Shown: piece by piece, positions 28,901 to 43,900 of the stretch
Position numbering within the stretch: the first letter of the stretch is position 1
Layout: each line of letters opens with the position of its first letter
Assembly: GCF_943193125.1 (NCBI RefSeq)
Contig: NZ_CALPCX010000001.1
Coordinates: 310,001 to 374,000 of the forward strand
Origin: Adlercreutzia agrestimuris
Lineage (GTDB): Bacteria > Actinomycetota > Coriobacteriia > Coriobacteriales > Eggerthellaceae
Length of the DNA stretch: 64,000 nt
Reading direction: 5' to 3'
Notes under the pieces: model-generated
The model's input: the letters and a program-made list of their open reading frames with translations, nothing else
Told to the model about the DNA's origin: nothing
Database searches by the model: none
Made by a program: the position numbers and the translations under genes

Positions 28901-31900
28901 TCAAGCGATACCTGCACGCCGCCAATGCCGCTTTCGAGCGAACCTTGAACGCCGTCATAGTTTTCGTCATTCCATACATAGTTGCCCAGATAGCCCTTCG
29001 TACCATCAACCCAGCCAAAGGCCAGCTTGCGATAGTAGCGATATCCCAGCCACGTATTGTTGTTGTCTTCCATGACTGCCACGCCTGCAGCGTTTGTGGG
29101 TACTTGTGCCAAGAACGGCTTGGTCTGACCAATGCCACCTTCGTAGCGCAAGTCGTTATCCCACACGTTTGAACCTGCTGCCGGGAGTGCCAAAGCATCA
29201 TCATTCCACGTGTATACCGTGGGCTTCAACAAACGCGGACGCAAGTCTTCGCAGGTAATGACATAGTACTTATCCGGCTTGAGGCGGAAGCTGAATTCGC
29301 CATTTGCGTTTGAATCACGCGACGCCTTGTTGCCATCAGCGTCAATAGCTGCCTCGTCTTTCCACGTATCAGTGAGCGGATCGTATTCATGTACAGTAAC
29401 CCGCATATTTTGCAGGCGAAGCTCGCGCTGCTGTTTGCCTGACGTCATCGGATCGGCAGCACTCATGTCAATGCCAACGTAGTCTAAGACACCATTGATG
29501 TCATCGGGATCCTCTTCGGTTTGATCATCAAGCATGTCATCGCGGAATACCACACCTGTATAGGTAACAGGACGAGCAATTCCCACGTCATAGCTGGTTG
29601 CACGCGCATCATAGCGCTTATGCACCAAGTCTGGCTGACCAGCCTCGAAGGCATCCTTGTCATATTCAACAGCTTTAACATCAATAGCGTTTTGTGTAGT
29701 TACAACCATCTGGTTGTTGTCGCGCGTAACCAGTAACGGGTTGCGTGCATCATCAGGACCGGTGATCTTTGTTGTGAGTGAGTACTGGCAGTATTCACGC
29801 GGGAACGTGAAGCGCAGCTTATACTTGCCTGGCTTCAAGTTAGACAAGATCCAATAGCCCTTGTTGTCATAGTAGTCAGACTCGGTTACATAACTATACG
29901 GCTCACCAGTTGTTGCACCAATGTAACCATCAAGTTCGTTACGCAGCGGCACACCAGTACGCGGATCAGCCACAACCCATGCATCCTCAAAGTTGGTCAG
30001 CTCGTCGTTGCGAAGTACAGCAACTTCGCCATCACGGTTACACGGCAAACCATATTCGTTCAGCAACTCAACCTTGACGCCGTTGATGCCTGGATCTTCT
30101 ACCTTGCCATCAAAGTTGACGTCTTCCAAGATGTCAGCGGTATGCAATCCGTCCCCATAGAGGCCTGTCCACTGACCAGTCTCATCGTCAACCGTCTTAT
30201 CGGTAGAGATCAGGAAGCGTCCGTTTGCTGCCTGGTGATAGGTGGTTTCACGACCAAGTGCATCCTTAACCGTGTCACCTAACGTGTCATTTTGCAAGCC
30301 ATCCCAATCCGGATCCATCCAGACATAATCGCCAAGATAGCCACGATCGTCAGGTGCGTTAACAAAAACACCAGCCTGGCTCACTTCGCGAAGCTCAACA
30401 AGCTCATCATTTCCGCTCATGCGACCATTTGTGGTAACGCGCTGTGCGTAGGTATTCCACTGGGTCACCTCAGCCAAACGCTCTGCCAAATCAGGATTGA
30501 GGTCTGGTTGAGAAATATCAAGGTTCATGTCGAAGATCGGGTCACCTGTGAGGTTGCCGGTGTACTTCGGCAAGTTGAGCGGGGTGTGTAAGCGATACTG
30601 CAGCGTTACATAACCTTGCGGAGGCAAGTTGATGTTGTCGTCGGTGAGCTTACCCCAAACAAAGCGGATAGACTTCAGCAGCTTATCAGCCTCGGTTGGA
30701 TGTGCCTCAATATAGTCTTTCAGCGTATTGACGTTCACCATATTAATGGTAGTCATATCAGCATCCGTGGCACTCTTTTCACCCATCCAGTTGATGATAT
30801 TACGCTGCTCAAAGGGGTCTCCACCCATAGCATAGGGCATTGTCATGCCCGCTTCAGAAAGCGGAACCAACTGAGAACCACGTGTGGCAATCGGTCCTAC
30901 CCACACGCTTGCTTCGCTTCCATCAATAGCAAGCACGCGACCCTCAGGGTTATCTTCGTCACGCGGATCAACCAGAATCATCTCGATAGAATCAAGATCT
31001 TGCATCCAGCCATTCCACGTTGAATTACGCTGAACAGGCTCTTTGTTGTTCAGCTGACTAACCTGTGTGTCTCCCACATACGGCATAACATCCATAAATG
31101 CTGTGCGGATGTATCCATTTGCCTTCTCCTCGTCGCCACCTTCATTAATGGCATCCAAGGTATAGGAGTAGTCCGAACCTTCAGGTGCTGCTGCCGGGCC
31201 GTTTACGTCTTTGTTAAAGCGCGTATTCAGATCTGTAGTGGACACCTTCGATTGGCTGATGGTCTCACGCGTTGCAAAGCCAATAGCTTCAAGCTGCATG
31301 GTGATCATCTTTTGGTCAGTCTTGCTATCCAAGTTTGCGTCGAAGGAGTCGCGTTCCAAAGCAACCTTGTTTTTCGACGTCTGAACAGCAGGAACGTAGC
31401 CGGTAAAGTTACCGTCTTTGTAGCCATATCCGGTTGTACGCAGAAGTTCTTGTGCCAATGCAGAGTTAGCATCGGAGCGAATGGGCATCAAAAGCTCAAT
31501 AACGACCGCTTGACCCATGTCCAAACTACCGCGACGAGGAGTGCCATCGGAATATGGCTGACCCGAGAAGCGCCAGTTCATGAACTTGCGATTGTACTTC
31601 GACGTAGCAGAAGCAATCTTGTCTTCCACCAAAAGGTCTCCGCCAACCTTTGGATTGGAAAGTTGTGCATCAGATGAACCAAGCTCATCAACGGGTGTTT
31701 GCGTCTGCAAGTCATCCGACACATTTACGATGTGATATGTCCACATCGGCGTGGTGCTATTGAGGTTGTGGGCGGGCTCTTCAACTACATCGTTGTAGAG
31801 AATCTCCCAAACCGGATCACCGTTCTCATCCATAACCTGATTGCCGTCAGCATCAAGGACCGGAATCTTGTTGCCATCACCATCAAGCATATACATTGGC

Positions 31901-34900
31901 TTGCCATCAGGTCCAAGCAAAGGTTCACGCGTAATGACAGCATCTGAGCGATAATCCAAGCTCAACGGATGAGTTGACTTCGAAGCCTCTGAATAAGGAA
32001 CATAGGTAAAGCCATCAGATGTCAAAGCCGAAGCTGCACCGTAACCTTCAATGAAGGGGAACAGCAACGAAATTTGCGGGTTGGTACAGTAGTCAACCTG
32101 CGGTTTGCCTTGTACACCTAACGCCTCAGCCTGCTCAGCTGATAAGTTCGTCAAGGTAATTTGATAACGAAGCATGCGCGAGCTGGTGGGGTCGATCGCC
32201 AAGTCGTTCGATACCCATGAATATGACGAATTCCAGCTACCAATAAAGTATGACTGCACCATATCAAGCTTCAAGAACGGGAACTCCGGATCGCGGAAGA
32301 AGCCCGCACGGTCACGCTCGGTTTCAACGAATTTCGTATCGTCATAGCGCGGTGTTGCACTGACGAAGTGGTTGATGTGCGAAGCGGTGGTCCACTCGGT
32401 TGCATCTCCCTCAGCCAACAGCGCAATGCCATCAGCCTCAGTACCGGATGCATACAGATGCGAATTGATGCGCGTCATGTTATAGAGCGGCATATCCGGA
32501 ATAGGACGCTGCTGAACAGACGGGTCTTCGCTGATGAGCGTCTGACTCAAAATACCTGCGGCATTCTTGGTGATGCTATCAGGCATGACGGTGCCGTTCT
32601 TGATGATCTTGTTGCCGTCGTCATCCAAGATGTATTCACCATTTGACATGGTGTAGTATTCCCAACCCGTATTATGGCGGCCAGGATCCACGTCATCAGG
32701 CTCTTGCGAACCAGCTGTCGCGTCGATGGTGTCTTGCGATGCGTCGTTGTCCGGCAATGCGTCAACCGCCAAACGGAAACCATGCGGTACCGCTGTGCGA
32801 TGCGACTCATAGTCAGAATTGATATTGCCGTCTTCGCCAACTGCCTTGATAACCCAACGCACTTGCTTGACGTCTTCGTTGGCACCATTGTTGATCATGA
32901 TGGTGGTATTGGTCTTGTCAGAGACCTTATAACCTGTGGTAGAACCAACCATCTGCCAGGTGCCTTTTGCGTTGTCTGCCGTATTCGGGTCAGAAATGTC
33001 ATCTTCGCCGTAGAAATAATCACGGTCAGCATCGGTTCCTGCAAGCGCATAGTTTTCATGATCCTGATAGGTAGAACCATTTTGCTCATCAAAGCCAGAG
33101 TTGGTGATGGTGGGATTGGCGGACGCCTTGCGAACATAGACGAATACGCGCAGCTTAGATTCAGTTACTGCAGCTTCGTTCGCCGGAACGCGTTTAGCAC
33201 CAGCAGTTCCTTCCTCTACCTCATCACCTGCGGCATTGACATACTTATACTCAGCGCCGGGCACTTCCCAAACACCAGTTTGAACACGACGAATGTTAGG
33301 CTCAATGCGACCAATTGCCATGTCGGTACTCTGGAATGGCGCATCGGATACCGAAGAGCCACCCGTTGACCAGAAGGGCACTTGCCAATCCACAATAAAG
33401 CTGTTCACCGCACCACCAGTATTGATGGCCTGCGTGATATAGAACTGGTTAGAACCGCCATCGTGTCCGTCTTCTGCCAACTTAACGTTGGGGAAGCGCG
33501 GGTCTGTCAGCGGCTGACGCAGGATGGCAGTATCAGCGCGAACGCTTGCCATAGGCTTACGTACGCGGAACCAGCCAGCACGTGCAGAGATATAAACGTC
33601 GTCATAGAGACTATCTTTGTCATAGTCAATAGCATCGATGTTTTCACCTGTTACCACGTCAATAAACGCGCCGCGGTCATAGTATTTCGTACTTGCGGTC
33701 TGGAACAGGGCAGGTTTTTGAGCTGCGAAGTCAGCCACACCATATTCGCCAAGCGGATCAGCCGGGCGCGTATCTTTATACGCCGTCGTACCACGCTTAG
33801 ATTCGTCAGCATACGAATCTGAATAGGTGTGAGTCCAATCCCCATCACCCATCCATTCAAGCTGACGATCCTCAGAGGTGTAGTAAGCATCCGACATATC
33901 GCCATCCCAAGAACGGATGGTATTCATTTGCTCTTGATAGCTTACTGCGCGACCGTCATTGACGGCACCTTCAGTTGCCGTGTCTTCTGAACCGAGGTTA
34001 TCAACGCGCGTGCGCAACTTCACCGTGATGACGTCTTGATAGCCAAACCAGCCATCCGGATGCACGCCGGCCCAATATGCAGAAAGCAAGTTGTCATGCT
34101 TGTCGAATTCCTCGTCAGTTGCATCATCAGGAGCAGCAAGCTCGATAACGATGGTCTCACCTTCATGCGACTTTGACTTGATGGTCTCATCGCTCACAAG
34201 ATCATTAGGATCATCGCGATCGGGTTTGCCATAGTCTTTGTTGGTGAAGTTATTCTCATCATAGTCAGGCTGATAGGTGATATTAACTGTCCATCCCTGT
34301 GCAATCAGCTGTTTTGGCGTGAGCTTCTCATGCACAAAGGTGCCCGTATGCCTATCTTTATAGGTGCGCTCAACGTAGAACGAATAGTCGTCGCCCTCGT
34401 AGTTAGCCAGATAACGCTCAAAGACGCTTAAGTTCTCGTCTGCGGCATTATCCATAAGCTTGTCATGATCGAAGAAGGTAACTTCTTTGGGCAAATTAAT
34501 GGCGAACACCAAGCGGCCATGGTTGATGGCGCCCTGTCCACCAACACCGGCAGTACCATTGGGGTTCGACGCACGAAGCGTTGCTGCAAACCAGGGCGTC
34601 TCGTTATACTCGAGCGGCTTTTCAGCGTCTCCCTGCGCGCTTACCGTGCCATCGTTATTCATTACGTTGTTGGCTTGTGCGCCGCGACCGGTGCTACCTG
34701 ATGTTGGGACGCCATACCAAGCACTTCTTCCGGCATTCGCGCCCGGAAGCTCAGAAGCTGCAAGGGTTGCACTCCACGTTGATTCGTCGCTATCAAGCGG
34801 ACGATCAGACGGATCCATCTCAACTTCGTAGTTCGAACTGAGCGTCGGTGCCATGAAGCGTACCTTCAAGGTGCAATAAGCACCACCGTCAACATGGGTG

Positions 34901-37900
34901 GCAGCTGTGCCAAGATTCGCCGCAACAAAAGGTTCTGTCACACTTGCCACATTATTGCCGTTCAAATTATTCGTGGTAGCAGCCGACAAACCTACCTGCG
35001 TGCGATAGGTATAGTCAGAAGCGTTCAGACCGGCGTTACCTGCAGGTCCTACTAATCCAACGCTGTTCAGGCCGCTGCCAAAGGTGCCACCCGACTCGGT
35101 GTATTTGCCATAGTAGCCAGTAAGCGGGTTGTTTTGCACGCCTTCGACCGTCTGCGTTCCGTCGTTGTAATAGTTACGCGGAAGGGTACCGGTCTGCGTG
35201 AAGTAAGAACCGTTGCCGCTTCCGTATGCCGCATGCTGGACATAAGGCTTGTTGAAGCCATCGGTCTCATATACCAGCTGACCTGGGCGGTTTACATCGT
35301 AGGTGATGTAGTCTTGCAAGTCGTTATGCAGAACAGCCGAACCGCTATATCCGGGAGGACGACCATAGCTGTAGTGATCTTGCCACGGACCGTACTGATA
35401 ACGATATGAAGCGATAGGCGCGTCAAGACGCATATCGTAGTTACGATCGGTCACATGGTGGTTGTTGCCCGACGAGGTCTCACCACGATAACGAGCCGGA
35501 GCACCCACCGTGTAGGGGTTGCCGGAGATATCAGTGTCAGCCAAGAACTTGTAGCCGGTCATCTTTGAGGTGACATACGTGCGAATGTTACCGCTTGAGC
35601 GTGCCGCCTCAGTGTTGTTGGGCTCTTCTGGCCAATCGGGTTCATCGGATACCGCGATATCAAACTTAAACGTATCCATGTCATAGGCATCAATACGCTG
35701 CTCATCTGCGTCTGCGTGATCCAAGTCATCGCCATTAGCAATAAAGCGAATGACGAAGCGATATTCAAGGTCTTCGCCCTCTATTTGATACTCGGGCGAC
35801 ACCTGCTCATAGGTAACCGTTGCCGTGAAGTTTTGCTTTTTCCACTCATCGGTTTGGTTGTTGTTGGTTACCTGTGCGGTGTTGCCGCGCTGTGCATTGG
35901 TGGACAGGGCAATATCCCAGTCTTCCAACTCAAAGGGTTGTTCAACGTCGACCCACTTACCATACGGAGCGCGCGTGGTGCGATGCACCGGCACAACACC
36001 CTTCGGGAGCACCGTTGTAACAACTGGCAGTACCAGTGAGCCTTTTTGTCCACCGTTAGTTGAGTAACTTGCCGTGCGCTGTTCTTGTACCCAATTCTCC
36101 CATGAGTAGCGTGCATAGCTATCCCACCAGTAACGATTCTCAACATGAATGTTCAGCTGGCGCGTTGCCGTTTCTGCTGCCATGTAGTAATCGGTTGATG
36201 GACCTGAGATACCATTTTCGCCGATGGTATTCCACACGCGAACGAGCGGCTGACGCTGTACGGCTCGCGTGCCCGTCTCGGCATAGATGGTCGTTTCGCC
36301 ATTGGTAGTAATACCGCCACCTGAACGCATGCTCGGCGCTGTTGCAAATGCCGTGGTGTCAGATGCCGCGGCTTGTTCAAGCACAACTGCAACTGCGTTT
36401 CCAAGCGTATTGGCTGCAAAGGTGCTCATCGAAGCAGTAGAGGCTTCTGGCATTTGTGCATGCTCATCAGGATTGGTGTCGGGATCAGGATCAGGCTCGG
36501 GCTCAGGCTCGGGTGCCGGCAGTGCTTCGCCAAGCGTTACCGTTGTGCTCTGAGCGTCGCCACCCTCTTCGACAACTGAATTGGTAAGCGTGGTGTCGCC
36601 TTCCTGGATCACATATGAGTAGCTCACCTGCGTGGCTTGACCAACCTCAGCACTTTGCAGCGTAAAGGCGACCTCATGATTATCAGGAATCACGACGCGA
36701 TCAAACGGCGGCCACGGCAGCTCAGGATCCCAGCCATCGGGTGCCGGACCATCAAGCGGCGAAAGCTCGCCGGTACCAGGGTTCTTAAAGTAGAGTTCGC
36801 CGGTATCGGGATCTTCGTAGTAACCATCCGGGTAGACCACGTCATCGCGCTCCGGATTCTCAATCACGGTATAGTCAACGCCATCGGCAAAGGTCAAAAG
36901 CTCCGCATTGCCTGAGAACGTATCCGTAACCGCAACTTCACCGGTAGCAACGTTGCCGTTATTGGTAAGCGATACGGTGTAGGTCAGCGTGTCGCCAACT
37001 TCAGGAGTCAACGCAGCCGCCTCGTCAGCATTGCCTGACGTCTTAGACAGCGACACTTCTTTCGTGAGCGAGTAATCATGATTATCAGCAACGGCAATGG
37101 ATGTCTTTTGGGACTCATCATCGCCAATTGAGTTGGTGATAAGCGTGTCGTCTGCCTTAATGGTGTAAGCATAGCTTACCGATGACGAAGTGCCCGCTTT
37201 AGTGGCCGGCATCGTGATCGTAGCGGTATTGTCCGCACGCTCAACTTGAGTTGCCTCGTCAAAGACCAGGTCATCTACATTTCCTGAGAATGTGTCGATG
37301 ATCTGCATCTCATCGGTGTCAATTTGACCGGTGTTATTGAGCGTGACGGTATAACGAATAGTGTCGCCAGCTTGTGCGGTGTCAGCCATGTCCGGATCGG
37401 TATTAGAAGCCGCCTTCTCAAGCACATAGGACTTGGCGAAGTTGTACTCCATGTTGTTGTCAACACCCGGCTCATCGCTGTCGTCTTTGTCGTATCCGCC
37501 GCCTGATCCAGTGCCTGACCAGGAGCTGTCGGTATTCGTAGCGCCCTTGTATGCCAAGCCCCACAAATTATCGATATCATTGGCAACCACCGAGCCCATC
37601 GGATTGCCCGTGTCGGTGCGCACCGTGAGGTTTTGGATGGTATAGCCATTGATGGCAGGCATGTTGGGAGAGCCAGACTGCTGCTGGTAGCTGCCTGCTG
37701 AAATATGACGCGTGCGAATGGAATACTTGTAGTCCATGCCATAGGGTTGCATGTTCTTATAGCCGGTTGCAGCGCGACCTTCAAAATGATCAACGTCGAA
37801 AATCTGATAGTACGCACTTGAACGCGATGGCTCTTCCCCGCCCATAGTGTCATCACCAATAGGCTTGGTGTCAATCGGACGAGTCAAGACACGGTCATAC

Positions 37901-40900
37901 CACGCGCCACTTTCGTTGTTCGCGAACACATGCGATGCCAAGTTAACAGCAATTTGATATCCGTAATCGCCATAGGCGTCAGGGTCGGCTTGGTTGTTGG
38001 CACGGTTGTCAGCATTGCGTGCATACCACTTGCCCAGATCCTTGTTGACTTTGATCTTGACTACCCACGGCTGCGAGCTATCGCGATAAGCAGCGTCATG
38101 CATGGTCGTGGCCGTTGAGGGGTTATTCGAATAGGTTGACTTCGCCGTATCAGCCGCCAAGTCATCGGTGCTTAGCAGACGAGCATTGCTTCCCTTGCGA
38201 TACGACGCCGTATCTTGCGATGCTGACGGAGCACGATAGCCCTTGTCTTCGCTTGCTGGAGATTGTACAACCTCAATAGAAACGAGGCTCTGGTCAATTT
38301 GCTCCCAGGTTACACCGCTCAGATATGCATCATCACCTTCGCCAGCAGGAGATCCCTTGCCGGTCATGAGATACGCCTTGGCCGTTGCCTCTGAATTCAT
38401 GAGGGCAGTTAGTGCGTCCAAATCACTTACGTCAATGGAATCCGCCGCATCGTCAGCCATGAACTTCGGCTCAACACCACGCGGCATAATATAGGTAAAT
38501 TCAATACCGTCCAACGTACGGTCGCCATAGTTATATGCACGCAGTTGCGCGGTGAAGTCTTGGTTGTATTCAAGCGCGGTGGTGTACTGGTCGTTGAGCG
38601 TACCACGACGATCACGCAGCCACTGACCTGCATAATCGGTGTCACCCACACGCCACCAATAGCGACCATCAACACCACTGTCATACTTGCGAGCACTCTT
38701 CAAGTCAGAGCCTTCAGTTTGCGAAATGAAGTCAGATGACGTTGCCAACCAGGCCTTTTGCAGATGCACACGCGTCTCTGACCACACCAGTGGCGTCTCA
38801 GATGCCCAGCGTTCGGTGCGGTTGGTTACATCACCTTGTGTACGCGGTTGCGTGACATAGGAATAATAGGTGCGCAGCTCGCGGTTCGTGAAGGCAGAAC
38901 CACCGTCGTTTGCGCGCGCACTTGGACCTTCGTTAGCGCTTCCGCTATCCCACCAGTTCTCATAGCGGGTATTTGAAGGCAGCAAGTCCATGCTTTCAGC
39001 AACGCTTCCACTAAACGGACGCGGAGTATAGCGAACCTGCTGATAGTTACGTGCGGTACGGATGTCTTCGTCCATAAAGACGATGCGCGGGTTGCCGTAT
39101 GAGTCGCGGTTCTGACCACCATTAACACCCCAGTTATTCACATCCCACCAGGCGTAATAGTAATTGATATTGGTTGCTACACCCGGAATATAGGTAAGCG
39201 AACCGTCAAACATCTCCCACGTGTCAGTCTGCTCTGGCTTGTCGCCTGAGAATGCTGCATCCAAATGGAGCGAATCGAGATCCATCATGACCGAGCCATT
39301 ATTGACATACGTTGCCGATGACGCCTCATTGTTTAAGCTGATTGCGCCGCCATTGAGCGGGTTGATGCGTCCAGCAGCAGAGTTGGAATAGGCGTAGTCA
39401 TAGTAGTAGTACTCACCCATGCGCGGGAAGTATGCCGGCTCAAGCCCTGTGTTGTTGAGTGAACCAGTGCCCGTGCCGCTTCCAAGCTGGTTATAAACCT
39501 GTGGCAGACCATCCAATGCAGAGCGCACCGGATAGTACAACTCGATAGTGTCGCCTACTTCCATGCGTGTGCTACCAGGAGTTGTGTCGTCCACAGGACG
39601 CGTTGCTTCGTCTTCGGGCGTGATGATCGAACCACCTTGACCAGGCGTATCAGCCTCCCACGAAATCTTAAACAACGTATAGGTAGTGCTGCGCGAAACA
39701 TCTTTTGCCGTGGGGTTTAAGTCGCTAAAGATACGATATGAACCAGCACCGCCAGAGGTGTAGACCATTGAGCCGCCAAAGTCAGGCTGTTCAAAGTCAG
39801 TATAGGTATCAACCGCTTCAACTTTCAGATGCATTCCGGTTGTGCGGCTTGCCAACACATCTTTACCGTTGCGGTCTTTCCAGCTCACCGTCACTTTATT
39901 AAGTAAGTAATCCGCATCGATCTCTTCAGACTCATCTGTCTTGAGGTAATCGACCGGAACGAGCTCATAGAACACCGGGTTGAACAGTTCGCCCTCCAAC
40001 TGACGAATGCCTGGGTTGGTGTTCTTAGGCACGTTGATGAGCGTGTTTTTGTAATAGAACTTCTCGCCAGGAATGTAGCCCGTCTTTTGCGCTGCATTGT
40101 TTGCATAAGGCGTTGCTGCTTGCTCTTCTGTTTGGAAGGTCTGCGTCTGGAATTGCATAACGGGCGTGCGACGATAGATGACGATGTTTTTCGTCTTCTC
40201 TTCGTCTTGCTTGGTACGCCAAACGCCATGCTCTACCGCCTCGGTATCGCTGCGCGTTACCGCACCACTTGCAGAGGCTACATTTGCAGCTGTGTAGTAA
40301 TCAAGCGAGGTAGACTCGTCATGATAGTGAGTAAAGGCAGCATCAACTGCAGTTGCGGGATTCCAGCTATTCGGCTGCTCAGAAGAAGTAATCGCAGCGG
40401 TTCCAGGACGTGTGTCAGAATAACGAGCAACGCCGACCAGCGCAACATCTTCAAGCAGATAATCGCTTGATCCGTTGGCTTCAGTTGCAGGCACATCATA
40501 ATACGTCCAGCGAATACCCGTAACGGTACGGAATACGTTGGCATTTGAGGAGTGACCCTCAGGAGTTGCCTCAGGAGTTGATGAAGCGCCATACTTCGCC
40601 TCAAGATCCTCATAGCTGACCCACGCACCTTCGGAATTCGCCAATGCATCGGGTGCGCTTTGCGCTAACGCGTTGAGCAATTCTCCCTGATCAGGCTCAT
40701 CACCTGTTGCCACATCATTCGGTGCCTCAAAGAGGCTTTCTTCCTCGGTGGGCTCAGGTATTTGATCACCATCTATGAGCGCTGCTGCTGCCATGGCTGC
40801 TTCGTCATCCGAAAGCTTCGCCAAAGCGCCATGCGTTTGCACATCTGCGGCAGCCACATTCCACTCAGCGTCATAGTATTCAATCTTGATCGGAGGACGA

Positions 40901-43900
40901 CCTGTTTGGGTTGCTCCCGACTCATCGGTATAGGTGAGGTTTTTGCTTGCGGGCATATCGGTGCGGTAGCGAAGCGCAACCTTTTGACCACCCTCTTGCT
41001 TAACCGTTGTATTGCTTGCAGCGATATAGGGCTTCTCGGTCAACTCAAACATACGAAGACCAGCCGGATCTCCCCCGTCATTTGAGTTGGTGAAACGAAC
41101 GGTCACACGCACATCGTTGGTGTGCTGCGTATAGTTCTTAATGCCCGTCACCGTAAGTTGTGCTGGGTTACCATCACCGTCAGCCTTTTGGTTGGGGTTC
41201 GTCAGCGTATTGGTTGTGAACTGAGCATCCACCGTCACTGGCTTGTTCGTGTGATTGTGGAAACGCGTCGTTGAATATACGCGGCTCGTAAGTTGTAGCT
41301 TGCCATCAAATGCCAGGTTGCCCTCATTAAGCGAGCTGTAATGAATAGGACCGACGCCTGAGCCATTTGACGTGGTATCGGTGTGGTAACTCGTCTTGTT
41401 GTCGTAGTCACTGTAATAGTTATACACCGCTGAACCATATACGCCTTTGAGCACCGAACGATACTGCGTATAACCATGCAGCGGACGAGGTGCAGCATAC
41501 AGCGTTGCGCGAACGTCTTGTCCTTTATATGCCGGCTCGTTGTCGGTATACGCCTCGTTGTCGGTGGTGTTGTAATCGTCAACCGTCTCAAGCTCATCGG
41601 TCATTTGAGTAATGACGCGAATATACACTCCGGTACCAGGTTTGATCTGGCTTGCCGTAGGATTGTTGGCATCATAGGTTGAAACCGAGAACAGCAGGTT
41701 ACGGTTTTCTGCCATGCCCTCAGTGTTGCCCGATGCTGCCTGAACAGAAATCACATCTGCACCTTCGCCATCAAAAGCGCGCGAGGTGAGCGTACTTGTC
41801 GGATCGTAGTAAGACAAGTCTGTCTGCGGCTCAACCTTGCGCTTAGAGCCACCTGCGGCATCGGTCAGCCATGCTGTCACTTCGTGTCCGGTCGTATTGC
41901 CCGCAACACGATTACCAGCGGCATCTTGCGTTGCTATTTCCCAACCAACGATGCGCTGACCCTTATTGGCCTCAAAGCGAGCATTGAGCTGCTCAAGAGG
42001 CAGCGCCGCTCCCGAGCCAGCAGGGGTGTTTTGGTTGGGCTGAGCACCCATATATAAGATGTATTCTACGTAGTCGCCTGCGTACAGGTTACCATTGGTG
42101 ATGTCGTTAGCAACACCAGCATCTGGATTGTAGCTTTCAGGCGAGGTCAACGATGCATCGTCTTTGTCGTAGGCAAACACCGTGCGCTTTGTACCATCTG
42201 CATTGGTGACGGTCTTGCCGCGCGTCACGCTCGTCTCAAGCAAGCCCAAGCGATGATACATGTTGTAGTCTTGCGTGCTAGCAGGCTGCGTCTCAAGCTT
42301 GTCGAAGTTCGGGTCTTTGGTGGACACGTTGGTGGAAGTCAGCGTGTTGCGACGCTCCCACGGATCAAAAGCGTTGCCATCTTTGCAGAACGTTGGCGTG
42401 GACGAAGTGTCCCAGTTGCCTGCATCAAGATCGGTGGTTGTTGTCTCAGTGGCACCTTTGAAGTTATCAACCGTACGATCAACATAGACGCCATCATAGG
42501 CAAATGTGTAATCAGGCACGGTATTAGCCGGCAGGGTGTTGCCTTCTTTGTCTTTCAGTACAGCGGTGCTGCTTGATGTTGCACTCCAATGCCACTGCCT
42601 GCTCGCCGAGAGATACTCACCCGAGTCCAGCATAGTTTCAGGATGAGCGCGGTCAGCGTTGGGAGACTCAAAGCGGAATGAGAACTTTGACACCCACGGT
42701 TGAGCATAGGTGTGGTTAACGCTGGTATCAGCTGCCCAACCGCTGCCATTGTCAGGCAACGTATTCGTATCTTCAACTGCTTCGTATTCCACACCAGAAA
42801 GACCGAGTTCTGCGTAATGGTTGCGCAGATATTTCTCCAGGTCAATGACGTAATCTCCCGCATGAGATCCGGTGGACAGAGGCTTTTCGCTCAAGATGCC
42901 TTCGTCAATCATCTGCTGCCAGGTTAAGCTGATGGTAGGCGTTGTGGAAGCTGAACCATTGAGCCATACCTGCAATGCCCCTGCACCAAACCACAGCGCA
43001 TCACGATCCGGGTCGGTGGTTACGAACTGCGAAGGCATATAGATCTTTTGCAGACGGAAGCTGTCATTAAGATCATTGGTTAAGGTCACGCCAGAAATAT
43101 GCGTAATACGCTTTGAGCCATCAGCGCGCTGATCGCGATCCGCGATGGTCTTGTCGCGGTCTTCGTCGTTCCAGAAACGAACCTCATACTCTGCCAAGTT
43201 CGGCTCTTTGTTGTCGATCTTGTAGTCATACATATCGACGTCGTTATCATTTCCGTTCTTCGCACTCAGATCATGGCGATAGGCAAACGGAATGAGGTAG
43301 CCGAGATAGTACGCATCATCGGTGTAGCGATGCGGACGATCCGAGGTGTAGTAATCCGCACGCCAATTAATAGAGTTGTGCGGCGTCAAAGGCGAATCGT
43401 TATAACGATAGTACGACGAATAGATATTGTTCTTAGCGTCGCGCGTACCATCGTTTTGTGCCATGCCACCATAGGGGTTTGTTGCGCTTTGCGGACGCGG
43501 ATTGATTTGTCCTTTATAAATGTAGGGGCGACCCATGAGATAGAAGTCCGCTGCCGCCTCGGCTGCGTCCAAGTCGCATTTTTCGCCAGTAATTTCTGAC
43601 GTGGTATCGCCATTGCCGACATAAGGACCCAGATCAAAGGTGTAGCGCTTGACGAACTCGTTCTTGTCCAACTCAACAGTAGCCGGCTCTGCGCCCGTGC
43701 GCGTATAGCTTTCAGTGCCGTCAGGGTTAGTCGTTGACACACCAAATGCGTTCTTGATGTCGGTTGCTTCATTTTCGTCGAGACGACCAAACTTCAAATA
43801 GAAGTTGTTGTCGCTGCCCGCATGAGCAGCCATGTAGTCGATACCCTGATCGCTGATCTTGGTCAGCGCGAGCGAATCTCCCGAACCAGTTTGCAGATAT